Source: Lachnospiraceae bacterium
GTDB lineage: Bacteria > Bacillota > Clostridia > Lachnospirales > Lachnospiraceae
Assembly (NCBI GenBank): GCA_029053015.1
Contig: JAIDHX010000036.1
Coordinates: 245,998 to 309,997, forward strand
Length of the DNA stretch: 64,000 nt
Reading direction: 5' to 3'
Shown: in pieces, positions 59,610 to 64,000 of the stretch
How positions within the stretch are numbered: position 1 is the first letter of the stretch
Layout: each line of letters starts with the position of its first letter
The notes under the pieces: generated by a model
What the model was told of the DNA's origin: nothing
What the model saw: the letters and a program-made list of their open reading frames with translations, nothing else
Databases searched by the model: none
Made by a program: the position numbers and the translations under genes

Positions 59610-61748
59610 GGAGGCATCGATTGTTTCCGCCTCAGTTTTTTCTATCAAAGGAAAGCGCAGAAAAGCAGTAAACATGTCGGCGTCGATTTCGATGGAGAAA
59701 CTGCCGCCGCAGATTTCTGCAAAGCTCTGCACAATGGAGAGACCAAGCCCGCTGCCCTCCGTGGTGCGGGCGGCGTCCGCCCGGACAAAACGTTCTACGA
59801 TATCGTCCGGCGTAAAGTCAATCTCCCATTTGGAAGTGTTTTTGACTTTGGCGCAGGCTTTTCCGTCCTCAACGAAAAGCATAACATATACTCTGGAATT
59901 CTCAAGGGAGTACTGTAAGGCGTTTACAAAAAGGTTCTGGAAAATGCGGTACAGTTTTTCCCCGTCTGATTCTATCAGCATCGGTTCTTCTGAAATTATG
60001 GTTTTAAAGGTAAGGCTGCTTGCCGCTATGCGTTCTTCCATATCAGCAAGGGTCTGGCGTACCAGTTTGACTAAATCAAGAGTGCGTTTTTCTACCGGCA
60101 GATTGCCGCTGGTCGCCTTGGAAAGATCGAAAACGTCCTGGACCATGCTTTTTAAGCGGTATGCCTTGGAGCGAAGGGAAGCGGCGTAACCGGCTGCATT
60201 TTCATTTAGCTGCTCTTCACAGAGAAGGTCGGCGTAATTGATGATGGAAGTCAGCGGTGTTTTTAAGTCATGGGATACATTGGTAAGCAGCTCCACACGC
60301 AGTTTGTTGGAGCGGTTTTTTTGTTCCACCATTTTGTCTATGCCGTCTTCCAGACTGTTGATATCCTCTGCCGTATTCGCAAGCAGAGAACCCTTTGGCA
60401 GAGTGAAGGGAGCGGTTTTGAAGCCGTTTTTCAGATCGGAAAGCTTGTCCGTAACAGATTTCATTTCTCTTGTCAGTTTTCTGGTGCGGAAGTACGCCGG
60501 AAAAAGGAAAACTCCTATGAGGCATAAAAGTCCTGCAACAAAGGATAATATATATATGATCTGCATAATCATCTCTGAAATGTGCCCCTGAGAATAAAAA
60601 TGTTTTGAGGTCAGATATATACGGGGTATTAACAGGATAAACAGGAAGAGTCCCAGTGCAAACAAAATGAGGGCACTCGCCATCAGAACGGTGCCGATAT
60701 GCATGGCTTTGCGGTACCAGGGAACACCCTGCGAAAACTCTTTTATATAAAGGGCGAGTTTTACGGAAATAGAGTGCGAAAAGAACCTGTTTTTATTATG
60801 CCTTATCTCTGTGTAAAAGAGAAAAAGCAGGATAGCGGCAGACAGCACCGAGAGAATCCAAAACAGGCAGTTCGTATAGGAGGGCACAGTAAGCGCACCA
60901 AAATAAAAAGTATAATAGAGTGGCAGAAGCAGCAAAAGCAGAAGCGGAATCAATTTAAATTCCAGCAAAATTTTTCCGGTAAAAGCAGCATAGGAGCGGG
61001 CGGCCTCGCGGAAGGCCTTGCGGCTGAAAAGGCACAGCAGGGCGAATAAAAGGGTTATGACGCTGCTGATACACAGGGTAAGCAGAACAAACCTGTAGTT
61101 TTCCGCCTGTGTTTGTAGGCCGGACAAAAAAGGACTTCTATGGTACTGGTCCGCTTCCACCGCAATCACAACAATCATTCGGGACAACTCAGTGGAGAGC
61201 GGCTGATACAGCATGGAGGAGCGGTATGTATTGATGTGTTCCATTCCTTTTTGTAAATCGCTGAGTTCAATGAGACGGGGTCCATTCCAAAGGTAACAAA
61301 GAACTGTGCCGGTGGGAAGTATGATATGATCGTCAGAGTCGGAAAGGACAGCATAGGACATATTGGTGCGTGGCATTTTACCCGGCAGTTGGATGTAATA
61401 CCGGACCAGCCAGTTTGACTTCTGCAGGTTTGCCTGAAAGAAGATGTTGGCATCGGCGTAGGCACGTCTGGCATAGTAATCAGCTTCGTTCAGTAAAGGT
61501 TCGCCTGTGTGATCCCCGACTCCGGCGTTGTAGAGCAGAGCCTGATAGCATATTTCGCCGATATAATCCTTAAATTCCGGCATCTCATAAAATTTCCCAC
61601 TTAGTATAGGAGAGCCCTCAGTGAGAAACGCTTCGATGGCTTCGTGCCCGATAATGGCAGACATAAGCGTGACGACAAGACCGCCTATAGCAAGCAGCCT
61701 GTAACAAAAAGCTCTGATTTTTTTACCTTTTTTCAAATTTGTATCCAA
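59604..61748 (-). CDS. Sensor histidine kinase with several membrane helices
   Basis: The 714-residue kinase has a first helix (about 13-32), an extracytoplasmic domain to about residue 215, then six or so helices (about 220-425). The HisKA domain has H493 in NVSHDLKTPLTSI, and the ATPase domain ends GSGLGLSIVQSFAEICGGSF. The N box is NLFVNALQYSL. It starts with TTG, 26 nt inside the response-regulator gene, so the two are translationally coupled. The signal is unknown. Confidence 0.92.
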   Translation of the reverse strand: MDTNLKKGKKIRAFCYRLLAIGGLVVTLMSAIIGHEAIEAFLTEGSPILSGKFYEMPEFKDYIGEICYQALLYNAGVGDHTGEPLLNEADYYARRAYADANIFFQANLQKSNWLVRYYIQLPGKMPRTNMSYAVLSDSDDHIILPTGTVLCYLWNGPRLIELSDLQKGMEHINTYRSSMLYQPLSTELSRMIVVIAVEADQYHRSPFLSGLQTQAENYRFVLLTLCISSVITLLFALLCLFSRKAFREAARSYAAFTGKILLEFKLIPLLLLLLLPLYYTFYFGALTVPSYTNCLFWILSVLSAAILLFLFYTEIRHNKNRFFSHSISVKLALYIKEFSQGVPWYRKAMHIGTVLMASALILFALGLFLFILLIPRIYLTSKHFYSQGHISEMIMQIIYILSFVAGLLCLIGVFLFPAYFRTRKLTREMKSVTDKLSDLKNGFKTAPFTLPKGSLLANTAEDINSLEDGIDKMVEQKNRSNKLRVELLTNVSHDLKTPLTSIINYADLLCEEQLNENAAGYAASLRSKAYRLKSMVQDVFDLSKATSGNLPVEKRTLDLVKLVRQTLADMEERIAASSLTFKTIISEEPMLIESDGEKLYRIFQNLFVNALQYSLENSRVYVMLFVEDGKACAKVKNTSKWEIDFTPDDIVERFVRADAARTTEGSGLGLSIVQSFAEICGGSFSIEIDADMFTAFLRFPLIEKTEAETIDASL

Positions 61749-62421
61749 TTCCCCACACCACCTTTAAATATTCCGGTTCACTCGGATTGATTTCGATTTT
61801 CTCACGGATGCGTCTGATATGCACCATAACAGTATTTTCTCCGTTGTAGACGGAGGGCTCCCCCCAGACGTTTGTATAAATTTCTTCTGCGGAAAAAATA
61901 CGCCCGGGATGTCTGATAAGAAGCTCGATGATTTTGGTTTCCGTCGAGGTCAGCTTAATGGGTACGTCGTCCGCTGTCAGGGTGTGCGCCGTGAAATTGT
62001 AGCACAGCCGCCCGATGGTGACTTCGTCTGTTCCGGAGTAAACGCCGCCCAGTTTCATATAGCGTCTTAGCTGGCTGCGCACGCGGGCAATGACCTCCTT
62101 GTAGTTGAAGGGCTTTGTGATATAGTCGTCCGCGCCGATGGAGAGCCCCAGTATTTTGTCAGTGTCCTCCGACTTGGCGGACATAATTAAAATCGGAATA
62201 TTTCGCTTTTCCCGTATTTTCATAATGGCAGAAAATCCGTCAAGTCTCGGCATCATCACGTCGAGAAGAATCAGATGCACCTTTTCCCTGTTCAGAATGG
62301 CGAGCGCCTCCTCGCCGTCGTAAGCCGTGAGTACGGGAAAGCCTTCCTTTTCCAATTGGATTTTCAGTGTGGCGACGATATCCCTGTCATCGTCCACCAC
62401 CAGAATACGTTCGTTTTCCAT
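61723..62421 (-). CDS. Response regulator, OmpR/PhoB type
   Basis: The 232-residue regulator has a receiver with D10-D12 and phospho-acceptor D54 in LILLDVMMPRLDG, K at GADDYITKPF, and a C-terminal winged helix (LTSTETKIIELLIRHPGRIF, then NVWGEPSVYNGENTVMVHIR). Its own promoter region has direct TGTAAGA boxes that it may bind. AAGGA precedes the ATG. Confidence 0.95.
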   Translation of the reverse strand: MENERILVVDDDRDIVATLKIQLEKEGFPVLTAYDGEEALAILNREKVHLILLDVMMPRLDGFSAIMKIREKRNIPILIMSAKSEDTDKILGLSIGADDYITKPFNYKEVIARVRSQLRRYMKLGGVYSGTDEVTIGRLCYNFTAHTLTADDVPIKLTSTETKIIELLIRHPGRIFSAEEIYTNVWGEPSVYNGENTVMVHIRRIREKIEINPSEPEYLKVVWGIGYKFEKR

Positions 62422-62485
62422 AAAATTTCCAATCCTTTAAAATCGTTTGTTTCTTACAGTTTACCACATTCAGCCGTATATTTAC

Positions 62486-62541
62486 ATTATATCTGATGCA
62501 TCTTACAAAAAAACAATGTAAAATCTTACAAATATCTTACA
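62486..62541 (-). promoter_or_regulatory. Promoter and TGTAAGA boxes of the OmpR-type system
   Basis: On the minus strand a perfect TATAAT (62491-62486) lacks a good -35 box. Three TGTAAGA boxes lie upstream, at 62507-62501, 62530-62524 and 62541-62535; the last two are 11 bp apart. A fourth copy is at 62458-62452. This is the arrangement of an activator-dependent promoter with direct repeats for an OmpR/PhoB dimer. Confidence 0.6.
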
Positions 62542-62628
62542 GAAAAAATTTAGAAATGGGGAGTAACTTTTTTTGTAACAGAACGAGATACTAGGTGAAA
62601 GCTTTTAAAACTGGGAAAGGAGAACGCG

Positions 62629-63183
62629 ATGGGAGATAGGTTTTGCGAGAAAACGGACAATGAGCTGATGGAACTGGCGGCAGGGGACGACAGGGATGCG
62701 TTTGCGGCGCTGGTGATGCGCTATTACCATGAGTCTCTGCGATGGCTGACGAGTCGTCTGCAGGATTCGGAGACGGCGCAGGATATTGCACAGGACTGTT
62801 TTGCGGATATCTGGGCGGCGCGGCGGCGTTACCGGATGGACTTTTCTTTTCGAACCTATCTCTATGCGGTAATGAAGAACAAGGTAACGGATCACAGAAG
62901 AAAAGCCGGAAGGGAAATGGCGGAACCTGATGCGGACGAAAAAGAGAAAATATCGCCGCAAGGAAGCCCGGAGGAGGCATTTTTAAAAAAGGAGTGGAAG
63001 AACGAAATGGCAGAGTGGATTATAGCGCTTCCGCCGGAACAGAAAAGGGCGCTTTTATTGTATGCAGCGGAGGGCATGAGTTATCAGGAGATTGCGGACA
63101 AGATGCAGAAAAGCGTGCTGCAGGTGAAGAGCGCGATACACCGTGCCAGAAAAACACTGCGGAAAAGGAGGGATAGCAGATGA
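62629..63183 (+). CDS. ECF-family RNA polymerase sigma factor
   Basis: The 184-residue protein has sigma region 2 (ALVMRYYHESLRWLTSRLQD, then AQDCFADIWAARRRYRMDFS) and region 4 (LPPEQKRALLLYAAEGMSYQ, then EIADKMQKSVLQVKSAIHRA). It belongs to the sigma-70 ECF group. The next gene overlaps by 4 nt (ATGA) and encodes a membrane protein, the usual place of an anti-sigma factor. AAAGGAG precedes the ATG. A TGTAAC at 62575-62580 may be part of an autoregulated promoter. Confidence 0.94.
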   Translation: MGDRFCEKTDNELMELAAGDDRDAFAALVMRYYHESLRWLTSRLQDSETAQDIAQDCFADIWAARRRYRMDFSFRTYLYAVMKNKVTDHRRKAGREMAEPDADEKEKISPQGSPEEAFLKKEWKNEMAEWIIALPPEQKRALLLYAAEGMSYQEIADKMQKSVLQVKSAIHRARKTLRKRRDSR

Positions 63184-63941
63184 GCGGCAGAGAAGAGGAA
63201 TTTATGGCGGGCGTCTGGGAAAAGGCGGAGGAAAAGGAGCAGGCGGTTCGGGCAGCCAAGGTGCTGTTGTCAGAAACGGAAAAGCCGGATTTTGCGGGTT
63301 TTATGAAAGACACATTTGTGAACATCGGCGTAAAGCAGTTGTATGCGGGTATGGCGGATGTTATCAGTATTGCGTTTGTGATAACCGTGCTGTCTGTGTA
63401 TCTGCTGGTGAAGGTTATGCTGGACAAGGGAGAAAGCATTTATGCGGCGGCATTTTGCAGCGCGCCCCTTTTGTATGCGGGTATCTTTGCGCTCACTTGG
63501 ATGAAGGAGCGGGGAAGTGGCTGCTATGAGCTGCAAATGTCCTGTAAGTACACTTTTTTTCATGTGCTTGCCGCGCGGATGCTTGGAGAATGTTTTCTGG
63601 GCTTTGTTTTTAACGGTATGTATGCATTTGCGCTGGCACTGCGGTATCAGGTGGACGGCATACGGCTGTTTGCGGTTTCCTTCAGCTCCCTTATGCTGTT
63701 TTCCCTGTTGTTTGCCGCAGGGTTGTTGTGGGGCAGGGGAATCAGGAGTGCGCTATGCTGCTGTGGCGGCTGGTTTCTGATAAATTTCCTTTTCCTGTTC
63801 TTTGCACCGGCTGTTTACGGGAGGCTGTTACAGGAGCTTCCGGTGCTTTTGTTTATCGGCGTGGGCGTATGCGGCATGTGTCTGCATATCAGGCAGCTTA
63901 TGTCCATCACAGCCCCGTCCTTCAGAAAGACTAACTATTAA
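63180..63941 (+). CDS. Membrane protein, candidate anti-sigma factor or transporter partner
   Basis: The 253-residue protein has a cytoplasmic charged start (about 60 residues, EEFMAGVWEKAEEKEQAVRA) and about six membrane helices. There is no zinc motif of classic anti-sigma factors. Position (4-nt overlap with the sigma gene) suggests that it restrains the sigma factor, but the sequence itself does not prove this. A gene of unknown kind begins 25 bp further. Confidence 0.65.
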   Translation: MSGREEEFMAGVWEKAEEKEQAVRAAKVLLSETEKPDFAGFMKDTFVNIGVKQLYAGMADVISIAFVITVLSVYLLVKVMLDKGESIYAAAFCSAPLLYAGIFALTWMKERGSGCYELQMSCKYTFFHVLAARMLGECFLGFVFNGMYAFALALRYQVDGIRLFAVSFSSLMLFSLLFAAGLLWGRGIRSALCCCGGWFLINFLFLFFAPAVYGRLLQELPVLLFIGVGVCGMCLHIRQLMSITAPSFRKTNY

Positions 63942-63966
63942 AAGTCAAGTTCTCAAAGGAAATTTT

Positions 63967-64000
63967 ATGAATGGATTGCTGAGAAGCATTTCAGATACAG
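63967..64000 (+). CDS. Start of a gene cut by the window edge
   Basis: An ATG at 63967 follows AAAGGA by 6-7 nt and opens MNGLLRSISDT before the sequence ends. In many sigma/membrane-protein clusters the next gene is an ABC ATPase, but eleven residues are too few to tell. Confidence 0.5.
   Translation, partial: MNGLLRSISDT

Noticed and set aside
60238..60591. A 117-codon plus-strand open frame
   Set aside because: It is antisense to the kinase, whose H-box and ATPase motifs are intact.

Overview
The window reads as chromosomal DNA of a low-to-moderate G+C Firmicute of the class Clostridia, most probably a Lachnospiraceae gut anaerobe. The evidence is the Firmicutes order of the ribosomal-protein superoperon, zinc-type S14 and L36, a zinc-type adenylate kinase, an elongated L17, a rubrerythrin, TTGACA/TATAAT promoters with 17-bp spacers, and strong AGGAGG ribosome-binding sites. 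This assignment is inference; there is no rRNA gene to confirm it.

Layout. 1-14 kb holds the tail of a solute-binding lipoprotein, a GH3 glycosidase, a heterodimeric ABC exporter, an acetyltransferase, a tandem HD/HD-GYP protein, an RlmI-like methyltransferase, and an MBOAT plus SGNH pair for polymer O-acetylation. 14.1-31.4 kb is the S10-spc-alpha cluster: rpsJ-rplC-rplD-rplW-rplB-rpsS-rplV-rpsC-rplP-rpmC-rpsQ-rplN-rplX-rplE-rpsN-rpsH-rplF-rplR-rpsE-rpmD-rplO-secY, then adk-map-KOW-infA, then rpmJ-rpsM-rpsK-rpsD-rpoA-rplQ. 31.4-32.1 kb is a gene-free palindromic island. A chemoreceptor and an M15 peptidase follow. At 35.1-39.6 kb the usual downstream block resumes: ecfA1-ecfA2-ecfT-truA-rplM-rpsI.

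39.7-64 kb is accessory. It holds an APH-like kinase, a type I toxin-antitoxin locus with a 31-residue holin-like toxin, a NarL-type two-component system with an FtsX-type ABC transporter, a lipoprotein, a cupin, rubrerythrin, a membrane acyltransferase and an aldolase-like TIM barrel beside a coiled-coil protein. Then come a MerR regulator with a FIST/degenerate GGDEF/EAL protein, folA-argC, a methyltransferase between 18-bp direct repeats, two GNAT acetyltransferases (one strikingly GC-rich), an ankyrin protein, an OmpR-type two-component system and an ECF sigma factor with a membrane partner.

The most unusual signals are not protein genes. (1) Three copies of a two-hairpin RNA module start 0-2 nt after the stop codons of rpsN, rpsH and rpsK, with compensatory stem changes between copies. 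(2) Two oppositely oriented palindromic elements downstream of rplQ share a nearly identical 21-nt loop and a 14-nt flank, while their stems differ but stay paired. (3) The toxin gene at 40916-41011 faces an antisense RNA with its own promoter and terminator. None of these was compared with a database; the readings rest on the sequence alone.
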